Positions 22,549-31,080 of a DNA stretch of 35,824 bases are shown piece by piece (position 1 is the first letter of the stretch; every line of letters begins with the position of its first letter). The stretch lies in the NCBI GenBank assembly GCA_004211695.1, contig SEEV01000030.1, positions 1-35,824 on the forward strand, written 5' to 3'. The notes under the pieces are model-generated. The model had not been told where the DNA came from, ran no database searches, and worked only from the letters and a program-made list of their open reading frames with translations. Origin of the DNA: Rhodococcus sp. (in: high G+C Gram-positive bacteria) (GTDB lineage Bacteria; Actinomycetota; Actinomycetes; Mycobacteriales; Mycobacteriaceae). The position numbers and the translations under genes are program-made.

Positions 22549-23505
22549 CTAGCGGTTGTAGTTGGGCATGGGTCCGCGCAGGGCGCTGCCCACTTCGTCG
22601 CACGCGTCGATCAGTTCGTCGTCGAGTGTGCCTTTCGCGACGGCGGCGATGTTCGACTGCAGGTGCGCGACCTTCGATCCGCCGAGGAGGATCGGCCCCG
22701 CGGCGGGCTTGGACACGAGCCAGCGGAGGGCGAGTTCGGTGAGGGGGATGCCGGCCTTGTCGGCGATCGCGGACAGCTGGGTGATGGCGTCGAAGATCGC
22801 GGTGTTCCAGTACCGCTCCTTGTACATCTGCGCCAGCCGCGAATCACCGAAGCGGCCGTCGGCGGGCTGGGCGTCGAACGAGTGCCGGCCGGTGAGCAGA
22901 CCGCCACCGAGTGGGTTGTAGACCATCGTGATCAGACCGGTGACCTCCGCGAATTCGACGTACTCCTCCTCGATCCGCCGGGCGAGGAGGTTGTAGAGCT
23001 GCTGGGCCACGATCGGTCGGGGTGCTCCGACGGCGTCGGCGGTGTGGTTCAGTTCCGCGATCTGCCAGGCCGCGAAATTGGAGACACCGAGGGTGCGGAT
23101 CTTGCCCTCCGACACGAGGTCCGCGACGGTGGACAGGGTGTCGGCGAGTGGTGTGGCCCGGTCGGGCTGGTGGAGGTAGAACAGGTCGACGTAATCGGTA
23201 TCCAGCCTGTTCAGGCTCGCCTCGACGCTCGACCGGAGACCGGCGGGCGACAGCGGTGAGTGGTCGCCGGCGTCCGGGTGGGGCATTCCCGCCTTGGTGG
23301 CGAGGGTGACGCGGTCGCGCCGGGTGGCCAGCAGCCGGGCGAGGATGCGCTCGGATTCTCCGCCGGCGTAGCCGTTGGCCGTGTCGATGTGGGTGATTCC
23401 GGCATCGAGCGCGGCATCGACCATCGCTGCGGCACCGTCGAAGTCGACGGTGTCGCCGAAGGTCATCGTGCCGAGCACGAGTGAGGTCAGGTCGAGTTCG
23501 GGCAT
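22549..23505 (-). CDS. aldo/keto reductase
   Basis: 318 residues. The ATG at 23505 overlaps the stop of the upstream ATPase gene (TGATG). (beta/alpha)8-barrel NADPH oxidoreductase with the catalytic tetrad visible: Asp and Tyr in DTANGY, Lys in LATKAG, His in FYLHQPD; the C-terminal cofactor loop is ILLGGSKVAHLQSN. It resembles the YajO/Tas-like group acting on small aldehydes, ketoses or sugar derivatives. It probably reduces or oxidises an aldehyde made by the aldolase or an imported sugar. Confidence 0.9.
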   Translation of the reverse strand: MPELDLTSLVLGTMTFGDTVDFDGAAAMVDAALDAGITHIDTANGYAGGESERILARLLATRRDRVTLATKAGMPHPDAGDHSPLSPAGLRSSVEASLNRLDTDYVDLFYLHQPDRATPLADTLSTVADLVSEGKIRTLGVSNFAAWQIAELNHTADAVGAPRPIVAQQLYNLLARRIEEEYVEFAEVTGLITMVYNPLGGGLLTGRHSFDAQPADGRFGDSRLAQMYKERYWNTAIFDAITQLSAIADKAGIPLTELALRWLVSKPAAGPILLGGSKVAHLQSNIAAVAKGTLDDELIDACDEVGSALRGPMPNYNR

Positions 23506-24362
23506 CAAGCTACTCCTCGGGATGCGGTGCGGGGAACGTCGCTCGCGCCGTGCGGACGCGAGACGAGGTGGCGGGGTTTGATCCCGACCATGGTGGTGGG
23601 GTCGAGCGCGGCGGCGCGGAGGGCCTGGGTGTACGGCTCGGTGGGACGTTCGAGAACGTCGGTGGTGGAACCGCTTTCGACCACCTGTCCGCGGGACATG
23701 ACGATCACGGTGTCGCTGATCTCGCGGACCACGCCGAGGTTGTGGGAGATGAAGACGTAGGTCAGGCCGGTGTCCTGCTGGATCTCGCGGAGGAGGTCCA
23801 GCACCTGCGCCTGCACGGACACGTCGAGCGCGCTGGTGGCCTCGTCGCACACGAGGAGTTCCGGCCCGCTGGCCAGCGCCCGGGCGATGCCGATGCGTTG
23901 CCGCTGACCTCCGGAGAACTCGGCGGGCCGGCGATGGAGCGCGGTGGCGGGCAGCCCGACCCGATCGATCAGCGCCGCCGCCCGGCGCGCCCGCTCGGAC
24001 TTGCTCCGGACGCCGTGCAGGCGCAGCGGTTCGCCGACGATGTCGACGGCCGTCAGGTGCGGGTCCAGCGACCCGTACGGATCCTGGAAGACCATCTGCA
24101 CGCGAGACCGGAAGGGGCGCAGGGCCTTCTCCGAGAGCTGCGCGATGTCGACCCCGTCCACCAGGATGCGGCCGGACGTGGGGGTGAGCAGCCGGACGAT
24201 CGACTTCGCGATCGTCGACTTGCCGCACCCGGACTCGCCGACGACGGCCAGCGTCGCCCCCTTGTCCACCGCGAAGCTGACGGTGTCGACCGCACGGAAC
24301 ACGCCGTCGGGGACCGGGTATTCGACGACGAGATCTTCGACGGACAGCAGAGGTGCACTCAT
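23505..24362 (-). CDS. peptide/nickel-type ABC transporter ATP-binding protein (DppF/OppF-like)
   Basis: 285 residues. Walker A GESGCGKST (residues 42-50), Q-loop VFQDPYGSLDP, signature SGGQRQR, Walker B LLVCDEATSALDV and H-loop SHN. The C-terminal extension after the H-loop is typical of oligopeptide-type ATPases. ATG overlaps the stop of the preceding ATPase by four bases. Forms a heterodimer with the product of 24359-25174 and drives the two permeases upstream in the operon. Confidence 0.93.
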   Translation of the reverse strand: MSAPLLSVEDLVVEYPVPDGVFRAVDTVSFAVDKGATLAVVGESGCGKSTIAKSIVRLLTPTSGRILVDGVDIAQLSEKALRPFRSRVQMVFQDPYGSLDPHLTAVDIVGEPLRLHGVRSKSERARRAAALIDRVGLPATALHRRPAEFSGGQRQRIGIARALASGPELLVCDEATSALDVSVQAQVLDLLREIQQDTGLTYVFISHNLGVVREISDTVIVMSRGQVVESGSTTDVLERPTEPYTQALRAAALDPTTMVGIKPRHLVSRPHGASDVPRTASRGVA

Positions 24363-25174
24363 GTCGACGCTCCTACGGTCGTGGTGTAGTCGCCGAGCCG
24401 GGGGACGGCGTCGAGCAGCTTCCTGGTGTAGGCGCTGCGGGGGTGGAGGACCAGGTCTTCGGCGTCACCGTTCTCGACGAACCGGCCGTCCTTCATGACG
24501 TAGATGCGGTCCGACATCAGTCGGGCGACGCCGAGATCGTGGGTGATGACGAGCATTCCGACGCCGGTGCGCTCCTGCAGTTCGAGGAGCAGGTCGAGGA
24601 TGCTCGCCTGCACGGTCACGTCGAGGGCGCTGGTGGGTTCGTCGGCGACGATCAGTTCCGGGCTCGACGCGAGCGAGCAGGCGATCAGCACGCGCTGCAG
24701 CATCCCGCCGGACAGTTGGTGCGGGTACTTCCCGAGTTGTCCTGCCGGATTCTGGATCCGTACCTGTTCGAGCAGTTCCACGGCGCGCGCGGTTTCCTTC
24801 GACCTGCCGGTGATTCCGCTGTGGCGCACGGCCTCCCGCAACTGGGATCCGATGGTGTGCACCGGGCTCAGCGCGGTCATCGGGTCCTGCGGGATCAGGG
24901 CGATGTGCCGTCCCCGGACCTTGGCGAGCGCCTTCGGCTTCCCGAGGATGTCGCAGTCCTTGAAACGCGCCGAACCCGAGAGGACGGCGAGGTCGTCGGG
25001 GAGCAGGCCGAGGATGCCCATCGCGGTGGTCGATTTGCCCGACCCCGATTCGCCGATGATCGTGACGGTTTCGCCGGCGTCGATGCAGAAGGACACGCCG
25101 TCGACGGCGCGGATGACGCCCCGCGCGGTGATGAGTTCGATCTGCAGTTCGTCGACTCTGAGGAGATTCCCCAT
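24359..25174 (-). CDS. peptide/nickel-type ABC transporter ATP-binding protein (DppD/OppD-like)
   Basis: 271 residues, AGGAAGAGG before the ATG. Walker A GESGSGKST (residues 41-49), IPQDPMTALSP as Q-loop, signature variant LSGGMLQRV, Walker B LIVADEPTSALDV and H-loop THD. The end lacks the Cys-rich [4Fe-4S] motif found in some DppD proteins. Starts one base after the permease stop. Cytoplasmic partner of the second ATPase. Confidence 0.93.
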   Translation of the reverse strand: MGNLLRVDELQIELITARGVIRAVDGVSFCIDAGETVTIIGESGSGKSTTAMGILGLLPDDLAVLSGSARFKDCDILGKPKALAKVRGRHIALIPQDPMTALSPVHTIGSQLREAVRHSGITGRSKETARAVELLEQVRIQNPAGQLGKYPHQLSGGMLQRVLIACSLASSPELIVADEPTSALDVTVQASILDLLLELQERTGVGMLVITHDLGVARLMSDRIYVMKDGRFVENGDAEDLVLHPRSAYTRKLLDAVPRLGDYTTTVGAST

Positions 25175-25175
25175 G

Positions 25176-26123
25176 TCAGGCCTCTTCCTTTCGCAGCGAG
25201 ATCCGGTGGAGGAGGCCGCGGCGCTTCCCGGGGGATTTCGCCGGGCGGTCTCGGAGCCCGTCGCCGAGCAGGTTCACCCCGATCACGAGCACCACGATGA
25301 CGAGGCCGGGCAGGGTGACGAGCCACCAGGAGGTGGTGATGTAGTCCTGGCCGTCGGAGATGATCCGGCCCCAGGTGGCGAACGGGCGTTGCGGTCCGGC
25401 GCCGAGGTAGCTCAGCGCGCTCTCGAGGAGGACGGCCTGCGCGAGCAGCAGCAACACGACGAGCGAGGCCTGCTTGATGACGTTGGGGACGACGTGGCGC
25501 AGCAGGATGGCCGTGCGACCGAGCCCGAGCACCCGGGACGCCGCCACATACGGCTTCTCGCGTTCGACGAGGACGAGGGAGCGGGTCAGCCGGGCGATCT
25601 CCGGCCACTGGGCGATCGCGATGACGAACGTGATGACGGGAATCGACGGGCCGAACAGGGCCACGACGAGCAGCAGCATCATGAGGAGCGGCAAGGACAG
25701 CTGGGCCTCGAGGAGCCTGCTCACGACCGTGTCGGTCCAGCCGCCGAGATATCCGGCGAGCGCGCCGAGGCACAGGCCGATCAGCCCGGACACGACGACC
25801 GCGAGGATGCCGATCGTCAGCGACACCTGTCCGCCGTAGAGGACGCGGGAGAGGAGGTCGCGGCCCAGCTGGTCGGTGCCGAAGAGATGACCGTCCGTCA
25901 GCGGGGGAAGGCGGCGCTGGGAGAGGTCGGTGGCGTCCGGCGACGGCAGCGGAAGCAGTTGCGCCAGTGCGACGGGCGCGATGACGGCGAGGGCGCAGAT
26001 GCTGCCCACCCAGATCTTCACGCGGCTGTCGCGGGCACGGCGGGTGGCGCCGGCCCGGGCGATGTCCCGGGTTGTGACGGCGCTCGGCCGCTCCTGGGCC
26101 GGGGGATCGATGACGGTGGTCAT
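25176..26123 (-). CDS. peptide/nickel-type ABC permease (DppC-like)
   Basis: 315 residues, ATG 26123 overlapping the upstream permease stop as ATGA. A long cytoplasmic N-terminus, first membrane helix at about 37-55, the periplasmic HLFGTDQLGRDLLSRVLYGGQ segment typical of DppC, then five further helices. The EAA loop is AASRVLGLGRTAILLRHVVPN. The inner-membrane half of the uptake channel, pairing with the DppB-like protein. Confidence 0.92.
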   Translation of the reverse strand: MTTVIDPPAQERPSAVTTRDIARAGATRRARDSRVKIWVGSICALAVIAPVALAQLLPLPSPDATDLSQRRLPPLTDGHLFGTDQLGRDLLSRVLYGGQVSLTIGILAVVVSGLIGLCLGALAGYLGGWTDTVVSRLLEAQLSLPLLMMLLLVVALFGPSIPVITFVIAIAQWPEIARLTRSLVLVEREKPYVAASRVLGLGRTAILLRHVVPNVIKQASLVVLLLLAQAVLLESALSYLGAGPQRPFATWGRIISDGQDYITTSWWLVTLPGLVIVVLVIGVNLLGDGLRDRPAKSPGKRRGLLHRISLRKEEA

Positions 26124-27172
26124 GTGTTCGTTCCCTTTCCGAGTCGGACGCGCGGGTCGAGAAGGGGATAGCAGAGATCGACGGCGAGCTGGACGAGGAC
26201 GGCGAGCACCGCGGTCACGAGAACGGTGGCCTGGATGAGGGGATAGTCCCTCGTCTCGAGTGCCCGCACGACCAGCGATCCGACGCCGGGCCACGCGAAG
26301 ACGACCTCGACCACGACGACACCGTTGAGCATGGACGCGAACCGGGTGCCCAGCGCGGTCAGGACCGGGATCGCCGAGTTCCGCAGGGCGTACCGCCAGA
26401 TGAGCTCACGCTCCGAGACGCCGCGCGCACGGGCGACGGTCATGTACGGGGAGGAGAACGCGCCGACCATCTCGCGTCGCACCATGCGGGAGATGAGGGC
26501 GATCTGCAGCACGGCCACGGTCACGGTCGGCAGCACCAGGCTCGACCACGTCGTGAAGCCGGCGGCGGGAAAGATCGGGATCAGGACCGCGAACAGGGTG
26601 ATGAGCATGAGGCCGGTCCAGAAGTCGGGCATGGACTGACCGGCGATCGTGACGACGTTGGCACCGAGTTCGCGCCTCGTGTCGGCGCGGCGCGCCATCC
26701 ACACACCCAGCGGGATCGCGACCAGGGTGGTGAGCAGGATCGCCGAGACGGCGAGGGTGATCGTGTAGGGGAGCCGGGCGAGGACGACGTCGAAGGCGGG
26801 CGCCTGGAACGAGTACGAGGTGCCGAGATCGAGGTGGACCAGGCCGCGCAGATAGAGCAGGTACTGGGTGAATACGGATTGGTCGAGGCCCATGTCCGCT
26901 CGGATGCGGGCGAGGTCCTCGGTGGTGGCGAGGGGCCCGGCCATCGAGTAGGCGGGGTCGCCGGGTGCCATCCGGATGAGGACGAACACGGTGGTCAGGG
27001 TAAGGAAGACGGCCAGTGCGCTCTGTCCGAGGCGTTTTGCGACGTAGCGGGGCATGGCCGCCGTCAGCACCCTCGGGACAGCTGTGCGGGAGGTCTGGGT
27101 CCGGCGGGGAGCCGAGGATGCCGAGCCGCTGGGCTGGGCTGCAAGTGCCGTCTCGGCGGCGTGCTGCGTCAT
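26120..27172 (-). CDS. peptide/nickel-type ABC permease (DppB-like)
   Basis: 350 residues. First membrane helix at about residues 50-70 (VAKRLGQSALAVFLTLTTVFVLIRMAPGDP, cited in part: VFVLIRMAPGDP is the DppB signature). The EAA loop is VARARGVSERELIWRYALRNS. A hydrophilic N-terminal extension of about 38 residues makes the internal ATG at MPRYVAKR an alternative start. The chosen ATG at 27172 overlaps the stop of a 13-codon upstream ORF as ATGA, and has no strong ribosome site of its own, so it is probably translated by coupling. Confidence 0.9.
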   Translation of the reverse strand: MTQHAAETALAAQPSGSASSAPRRTQTSRTAVPRVLTAAMPRYVAKRLGQSALAVFLTLTTVFVLIRMAPGDPAYSMAGPLATTEDLARIRADMGLDQSVFTQYLLYLRGLVHLDLGTSYSFQAPAFDVVLARLPYTITLAVSAILLTTLVAIPLGVWMARRADTRRELGANVVTIAGQSMPDFWTGLMLITLFAVLIPIFPAAGFTTWSSLVLPTVTVAVLQIALISRMVRREMVGAFSSPYMTVARARGVSERELIWRYALRNSAIPVLTALGTRFASMLNGVVVVEVVFAWPGVGSLVVRALETRDYPLIQATVLVTAVLAVLVQLAVDLCYPLLDPRVRLGKGTNT

Positions 27173-27210
27173 TCGGTCACCGGCCGTTCGGGGTCTGCGT
27201 GAGGGGTCAT
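27169..27210 (-). CDS. 13-residue leader peptide (MTPHADPERPVTE) coupled to dppB-like gene
   Basis: ATG 27210 lies six bases after AAAGG and heads a 13-codon frame whose TGA overlaps the permease ATG as ATGA. The first 15 bases around its ribosome site and start are the mirror copy of those of the divergent binding-protein gene. It has no codons clustered for one amino acid, so attenuation is not indicated; coupling of permease translation is the simplest role. Confidence 0.45.
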   Translation of the reverse strand: MTPHADPERPVTE

Positions 27211-27307
27211 CGTCGACCTTTCGATAACGCCGGCGATGGGAGGTGTCGACACCGCGGCGTGTCGGGTACAGCAGCTTCGTTTGTAACTCAGCTCACAATC
27301 GCACTAA

Positions 27308-27322
27308 TGCGCGTTGTGCGCA
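27308..27322. promoter_or_regulatory. candidate DeoR operator in the divergent transporter gap
   Basis: TGCGCGTTGTGCGCA: arms TGCGC/GCGCA around GTTGT, followed 13 bases on by another TTGCGCA half. It differs at two of 15 positions from the reverse strand of the palindrome at 31014-31028. Located between the transporter operon and the binding-protein operon. A separate 12-base palindrome, GGTGTCGACACC, is at 27242-27253. Confidence 0.6.
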
Positions 27323-27461
27323 AGTCTCGCGTCTATCTTGCGCATCTCAAGCAACTTTGAGTAGAGTTCGGATGTGCCGGCGATCACATCGCGTGGTGGT
27401 CAACCATCTCGCGCCGTGCCGGATCGCCGCGCCCCACACCCTTAGTCCCGAGAGGTCGACG

Positions 27462-29036
27462 ATGACCAATTCTCTTTTCGATCAGCGTTTTTCGAGGAGA
27501 ACGCTGCTCCGGTCGGGTCTCCTCCTCGGTGCCGGACTCACGCTCGGATCCGCTGCTGGATGCGCGACACCGACGGGAACCCCCGGACCGAGGACCGTGA
27601 GCCTGGCCCTGAACCGATCGCTCGTGAGCCTCGACAACAAGCTGAACCAGTTCGATGCCGCACTCACCGTGCAGCTCGGCGTGCGGCAGGCCCTCACCGA
27701 GATCGACCGGAACCTGCGGCCCCAGCTGGTTCTGGCCGATCGGTTCGAACTCGTCTCGCCCACCCAGTGGTACGTGCACCTGCGGCCCGGAATCCGCTAT
27801 TCGGACGGCAGCCCGGTGCAGGTGCAGGATGTCGCGACAGCGCTGCAGATGTACAGCCAGGTCGACGGGTCCTTCGTCGGCGGGTTCTTCCCCGAGTGGC
27901 CGACCGTCGACCGGATCGACGACACCAGCTTCACCCTGAACACCGAGCGTCCCGTCCCCGTGCTCGACTACCTCATGTCGAACATCCTCGTCACGCCGGC
28001 GGCCGCGAATGTTCCCGAGGAGCTGCAGTCCGGTGTGGGGACCGGACCGTACGTGGTGACGGAAAGCGACCGCGGCACCGGAAACTACACACTGGTGCGC
28101 AACGAGAAGTACTGGGGAACTCCGGCGCAGATCGAATCGGTGCGCGTCCGGTTCGTGCCGGACGAGTCGAACCGGGTCGTGACGCTGCGCAGCGGGGAGG
28201 TCGACGTGATCGACTCCATCACCCCGGACGCGGCAAACCAGCTCGCAGGACTGTCGGGCGTCTCGATCGACCGGATCGACGGAGTCCGGTTGAATCAGCT
28301 CTTCTTCAATTTCCGGAAACCGCAGGGCCACCCGCTGGCCGACGCGCGGGTGCGCCGGGCACTGACCTACGCCATCGACGGCCACGCCCTCGCCGACCAG
28401 GTGCTCCAGGGTTCCGCCACCCCCTCGCGCGGGGTCATCCCCCTCACCCTCGACGGCGCCGTCGAGACCGGCGAGTACACCTACGACCCGGCCCGGGCCC
28501 GCGGCGAACTCGACGCCCTCGGGGTCCGCGACCTCGAACTCAAGATCATCTGGGAGACCGGCGAATTCGCCGCCGACACCGACATCATGGAGTCGGTGCT
28601 GCAGATGCTGTCCGCGGTCGGCGTGCGGACCAGCCTGCAGCAGTTCGAACCGGGCGGCGACATCTCGCAGTGGCGTCAGGGCAAGGCCGGCGACTGGGAC
28701 GTGCTGGGCAACGGCTTCCCGAGCCCGACGGGTCTGGCCCTCACCATCATGCAGGGCATGTACGCGGGCACCGCGGAGAAGGAAGCGACCCGGGACACCT
28801 ACCACGGGTACATCTTTCCCGAGATCACCCGAATCATCACCCAGGCCTCGGAGGAGGCCGACGCCACCCGGCGTGCCGAACTCCTCGCGGACGCGCAACA
28901 TCAGATCTGGGACACCTGCCCGTGCCTGTGGTCGTTCGTCCCGAAGGCCGTTCTCGCGCGGCGCTCGCGGATCGACGGCGTCGGGCTGCGCCCCACCAAC
29001 TCCTACGACCTGAGTGTCGCGGCGCTGCACACCTAG
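27462..29036 (+). CDS. ABC transporter substrate-binding lipoprotein, SBP family 5
   Basis: 524 residues, ATG 27462 after GAGAGG. N-terminus FSRRTLLRSG is a twin-arginine motif, followed by a hydrophobic stretch and the lipobox SAAGC, so it is exported folded and anchored by its lipid. Family 5 signatures: LRPQLVLADRFE, RPGIRYSDGSPVQVQDV, GTGPYVV, LVRNEKYWG and VRRALTYAIDG. The family binds oligopeptides but also oligosaccharides, nickel and other compounds, so the name peptide-binding is not safe here. It captures the ligand for the divergent permease/ATPase set. Confidence 0.92.
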   Translation: MTNSLFDQRFSRRTLLRSGLLLGAGLTLGSAAGCATPTGTPGPRTVSLALNRSLVSLDNKLNQFDAALTVQLGVRQALTEIDRNLRPQLVLADRFELVSPTQWYVHLRPGIRYSDGSPVQVQDVATALQMYSQVDGSFVGGFFPEWPTVDRIDDTSFTLNTERPVPVLDYLMSNILVTPAAANVPEELQSGVGTGPYVVTESDRGTGNYTLVRNEKYWGTPAQIESVRVRFVPDESNRVVTLRSGEVDVIDSITPDAANQLAGLSGVSIDRIDGVRLNQLFFNFRKPQGHPLADARVRRALTYAIDGHALADQVLQGSATPSRGVIPLTLDGAVETGEYTYDPARARGELDALGVRDLELKIIWETGEFAADTDIMESVLQMLSAVGVRTSLQQFEPGGDISQWRQGKAGDWDVLGNGFPSPTGLALTIMQGMYAGTAEKEATRDTYHGYIFPEITRIITQASEEADATRRAELLADAQHQIWDTCPCLWSFVPKAVLARRSRIDGVGLRPTNSYDLSVAALHT

Positions 29037-29091
29037 ACATGACCGCCGCACCGACAGCTCGCCCCATCCTCTCGACACACAGGAGACGCAG

Positions 29092-30321
29092 ATGACCTCA
29101 CCGAGTCCCGCAACCGACACCCGATCCGCCGACGGCATCGTTCGTCCCGCCGTCGAGACGGGCCGCCGCGACGCTCTGCTCCCCGCACCGCAGGTGCAGA
29201 ATCACGCGGCCAATCTGACGGTCCTGCCGGACGGTTCCCTCGGCTGTGTGTGGTTCGCCGGCACCCAGGAGGGTGTGCCGGACATCAGCGTCTGGTTCTC
29301 CCGGCTCGAACCGGGCGCGGACACCTGGTCGGAGCCCGTGCAGCTGTCCCACGATTCGACGCGGTCGGAGCAGAATCCCGTTCTCCACGTGGCGAACACG
29401 GGAACGGTGTGGTTGTTGTGGACGTCCCAGCACGCCGGCAACCAGGACACGGCGCGGGTCATGCGGCGCATCTCCGCCGACGGCGGCCGCACGTGGGGTG
29501 AGGCGCACACGTTGCTGCCGGAAACCGAAGCCGGGGGCGTGTTCGTGCGCCAACCGGTGATCGCACTCCCCACCGGACGGCTCCTGCTCCCCGTGTTCCA
29601 CTGCGTCCGCATCGAGGGCCGCAAGTGGGTGGGCGATCGCGACTACAGCAGTGTGATGATCTCCGACGACGACGGCGACTCCTGGCGGGAAGTGGTCGTG
29701 CCGGGCAGTGTCGGCTGTGTGCACATGAACATCGGCCGCCTCGCCGACGGCACGCTGGTGGCCCTCTACCGCAGCCGCTGGGCCGACTCGATCTACCGCA
29801 GCACCTCCGCCGACGACGGCGACAACTGGACCGAGCCGGAGGCCACGGAACTTCCCAACAACAATTCGTCCGTCCAGTTCGTCGTGCTGCCGGACGACCG
29901 CCTCGCCCTGGTGTTCAACGAGTCCAGCGCCGCCGACGCCACCGCGCGGCGGACGTCCCTCTACGACGAGATCGACGACGACGGACTCGCCGACGCGGCA
30001 CCCGCAGCGGCGGAGGCGGAACCGGAGCCCCTCGGCGACGGCGACAGCCGCAGCGCGTTCTGGGGTGCGCCTCGGGCGCCGATGACGCTGGCGATGTCCG
30101 AGGACGGCGGCAGGACGTGGCCGCTTCGCCGGGACATCGAGACCGGGGACGGCTACTGCCTGTCCAACAACTCCCGCGACGGCCTGAACCGCGAGTACTC
30201 GTACCCCAGCATCACCACCGGGAACGACGGTCGCCTGCACGTGGCGTTCACCCGGTTCCGTCAGGCGATCGAATACGTCGAACTCGAGGCGGGCTGGATT
30301 GCCGACGGGAGCCGGTCGTGA
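29092..30321 (+). CDS. sialidase-fold (BNR/Asp-box repeat) protein, cytoplasmic
   Basis: 409 residues, ATG 29092 with AGGAGA upstream. Four Asp-box repeats of form S-x-D-x-G-x-x-W are plain: SADGGRTWGE (about residue 127), SDDDGDSWRE (about 190), SADDGDNWTE (about 238) and SEDGGRTWPL (about 336), which defines a six-bladed propeller of the sialidase_2 type. There is no signal peptide, so it acts inside the cell on an imported compound. No sialic acid genes (lyase, ManNAc kinase or epimerase) are nearby, so sialidase activity is unlikely; a related glycoside hydrolase, lyase or lactonase role is possible. An Ala/Glu-rich insert (about residues 300-318) lies between blades. Its GTGA overlap with the SDR shows one operon. 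Confidence 0.82.
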   Translation: MTSPSPATDTRSADGIVRPAVETGRRDALLPAPQVQNHAANLTVLPDGSLGCVWFAGTQEGVPDISVWFSRLEPGADTWSEPVQLSHDSTRSEQNPVLHVANTGTVWLLWTSQHAGNQDTARVMRRISADGGRTWGEAHTLLPETEAGGVFVRQPVIALPTGRLLLPVFHCVRIEGRKWVGDRDYSSVMISDDDGDSWREVVVPGSVGCVHMNIGRLADGTLVALYRSRWADSIYRSTSADDGDNWTEPEATELPNNNSSVQFVVLPDDRLALVFNESSAADATARRTSLYDEIDDDGLADAAPAAAEAEPEPLGDGDSRSAFWGAPRAPMTLAMSEDGGRTWPLRRDIETGDGYCLSNNSRDGLNREYSYPSITTGNDGRLHVAFTRFRQAIEYVELEAGWIADGSRS

Positions 30322-31007
30322 CACCGAGCGAATCGAAGCGGGCGCTCGTGACCGGGGTCAGCTCCGGCATCGGCGCCGCCACCGCGCGTCGGCTTCTGGA
30401 CGACGGATGGTCGGTCACCGGGTTCAGCCGGCGCGACCCCGGCATCGAACACGACCGATTCGACTGGGTGGCAGTCGATCTCGGTGATCTCGAACTGGTG
30501 GCCGAGCAGGCGACGGCGGTCGGTGCGGTGGACGCCGTCGTGCATGCCGCCGGTCTGCAGTCCTCCGCGCCGCTGGGGAAACTGCGGGTGGAGGACGGCC
30601 TGGAGATGTGGCGCATTCATGTCGCGGCCGCCGAGGTCCTCGTCGACGCGCTCGCGCCGTCGATACGCAACGGCGGCCGGGTGGTCCTGGTCGGGAGCCG
30701 CACGATGTCGGGGGCGGCGGGGAAGAGTCAGTACGCCGCCACCAAGTCGGCGCTCGTGGGGATGTCGCGTTCCTGGGCGGCCGAGTTGGTGGACCGGGCG
30801 ATCACGGTCAACGTGGTGGCCCCGGGTCCGACGGACACCCCGATGCTGAACGATCCGGCACGGACGTCGACGCCGCCGAAGGTTCCGCCGCTCGGTCGTT
30901 TCATCGCACCGGACGAGGTGGCAGGCCTGATCGGCTTCCTCGTCGGACCACACGGCGGGAGCATCACGGGTCAGGCGATCGTGCAGTGCGCGGGGGCATC
31001 CCTGTGA
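30318..31007 (+). CDS. SDR-family dehydrogenase
   Basis: 229 residues from GTG 30318, overlapping the previous stop as GTGA. Rossmann motif LVTGVSSGIGAAT, VHAAG (for NAG), active-site Ser in VLVGSRTMSG, and Y-x3-K as SQYAATKSALVG, then the PGPTDTPM loop. All catalytic residues are present. It lacks a conserved coenzyme Asp/Arg that I could read with certainty (GFSRRD suggests NADP). It probably oxidises a hydroxyl of the sugar-acid intermediate before the kinase step, as dehydrogenases do in tetronate pathways. Confidence 0.9.
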   Translation: MTPSESKRALVTGVSSGIGAATARRLLDDGWSVTGFSRRDPGIEHDRFDWVAVDLGDLELVAEQATAVGAVDAVVHAAGLQSSAPLGKLRVEDGLEMWRIHVAAAEVLVDALAPSIRNGGRVVLVGSRTMSGAAGKSQYAATKSALVGMSRSWAAELVDRAITVNVVAPGPTDTPMLNDPARTSTPPKVPPLGRFIAPDEVAGLIGFLVGPHGGSITGQAIVQCAGASL

Positions 31008-31012
31008 ACAAA

Positions 31013-31029
31013 CTGCGCGTAACGCGCAG
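31013..31029. promoter_or_regulatory. candidate DeoR operator before the kinase/dehydrogenase gene
   Basis: CTGCGCG-TAA-CGCGCAG, a perfect 17-base palindrome six bases after the SDR stop and about 50 bases before the next start. A possible -10 box TAGCAT (31035-31040) follows, so the second half of the operon probably has its own regulated promoter. It matches the site at 27308-27322. Confidence 0.6.
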
Positions 31030-31080
31030 AACTGCTAGCATCAGATGCACGAAACACGCGGATAATCGGGCAAAGGCGGC

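Noticed and set aside
21652-23259. Open plus-strand frame of 535 codons opposite the aldolase and aldo/keto reductase
   Set aside because: Gly/Asp/Val-rich shadow spanning two well-supported minus-strand genes; no ribosome site.
27169-27210. Attenuator-type leader peptide
   Set aside because: The 13 codons show no run of one amino acid and there is no following terminator/antiterminator pair; translational coupling is the simpler reading.
27384-29138. Open minus-strand frame of 584 codons opposite the binding protein
   Set aside because: Antisense to a complete SBP family 5 gene with all expected motifs; composition is that of a noncoding strand.
29092-31007. Sialic acid utilisation locus
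   Set aside because: The Asp-box protein has no signal peptide, and no N-acetylneuraminate lyase, ManNAc kinase/epimerase or TRAP transporter is present.
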